A DNA stretch of 64,000 bases, from positions 62,001-126,000 of the forward strand of contig CAKZPN010000036.1 in NCBI GenBank assembly GCA_937139335.1, written 5' to 3'. Positions 63,900-64,000 of the stretch are shown here, piece after piece. The first letter of the stretch is position 1. Each line of letters starts with the position of its first letter. The notes under the pieces were generated by a model. The model was not told the origin of the DNA. It ran no database searches and saw nothing but the letters and a program-made list of their open reading frames with translations. Made by a program: the position numbers and the translations under genes. The stretch comes from an uncultured Roseicyclus sp. (lineage in GTDB: Bacteria; Pseudomonadota; Alphaproteobacteria; Rhodobacterales; Rhodobacteraceae).

Positions 63900-64000
63900 G
63901 GCATCAGCCGGAACGCCACCGCCTTGAGGTATCCGGTTTCGGTCAGCGCCGGGTGCTGCGGATGGTCCGGCCCGGCGAAGCCGGTGTGGATCAGCCGCGG
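63896..64000 (-). CDS. C-terminus of a SAM-dependent rRNA methyltransferase (5' end outside window)
   Basis: The last 34 codons of a gene extending beyond the right edge. The residues RLIHTGFAGPDHPQHPALTE and the end YLKAVAFRLMP resemble the C-terminus of RlmI-type class I rRNA methyltransferases, the RSP_2647-like neighbour of the PIN gene. The stop TGA overlaps the PIN gene's ATG (ATGA), so they are co-translated. Confidence 0.7.
   Translation of the reverse strand, partial: PRLIHTGFAGPDHPQHPALTETGYLKAVAFRLMP

Overview
The window is high-GC DNA from an alphaproteobacterium, most likely a member of the Rhodobacteraceae (Rhodobacter/Roseobacter group). The signs are a ccmABCDG block laid out like the Rhodobacter hel operon, a CxxT-type DksA, a Hint-domain protein, a SAM-II-type leader in front of metZ, an RSP_2648-type PIN protein at the right end, and about 65-73% G+C in most genes. 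No tRNA, rRNA, CRISPR array, insertion sequence or phage gene was recognised. The content is chromosomal, with one low-GC islet.

Layout, left to right. 1-1.6 kb: 3' part of a DNA methyltransferase fused to an Mrr-like nuclease domain, then yebC. 1.7-6.4 kb: an SLC13/RCK permease and the cytochrome c maturation genes ccmA, B, C, D and G. 6.4-10 kb: HNH nuclease, MarR-type regulator, sdhE with an XRE regulator, and an aspartate aminotransferase. 10-12.1 kb: a low-GC islet with one large gene of unknown function beside a decayed membrane-protein gene. 12.2-17.9 kb: a methyltransferase and a DNA-ligase-associated group (MBL exonuclease, esterase, EEP nuclease, ATP-dependent ligase). 17.9-21.8 kb: a glyoxylate group (glcB, glcG, ridA-like, class I amidotransferase). 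21.9-31.5 kb: Hint protein, photolyase/cryptochrome with a DUF2256 protein, pepN, membrane and lipid enzymes, and two lytic-transglycosylase-like paralogs.

31.7-42.3 kb: gatB with two tiny membrane proteins, bolA diverging from a J-domain gene, an HI0933-type flavoprotein, trkH, a repeat-bearing Tat lipoprotein, folE2, and metZ-GNAT-amidotransferase behind a SAM-II-type riboswitch. 42.5-49.2 kb: a hydrolase and a six-gene cluster (29-residue membrane peptide, XpaC-like, TelA, DUF2927 lipoprotein, SPFH protein with a C-terminal GYF_2-like segment, zinc-ribbon membrane protein). This cluster is the best candidate for a poorly described membrane-stress system. 49.2-51.1 kb: hsp20, whose 5' leader can fold over its ribosome binding site, a sugar kinase and dtd. 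51.2-55.2 kb: a complete Anbu proteasome-like operon. 55.2-61.5 kb: an FAD monooxygenase, dksA, and a MoxR ATPase / DUF2927 lipoprotein / small membrane protein / VWA group. 61.5-64 kb: a DedA-like protein, OsmC, an M48 protease, a PIN protein and the end of an RNA methyltransferase gene.

Many neighbours overlap by ATGA or GTGA (ccmA/B, ccmC/D, ccmD/G, xre/sdhE, glcG/ridA, metZ/GNAT/amidotransferase, kinase/dtd, 29-residue peptide/xpaC), so translational coupling is common. Several genes under 60 codons (ccmD, the DUF2256 gene and four small membrane-protein genes) were found by reading the sequence directly.
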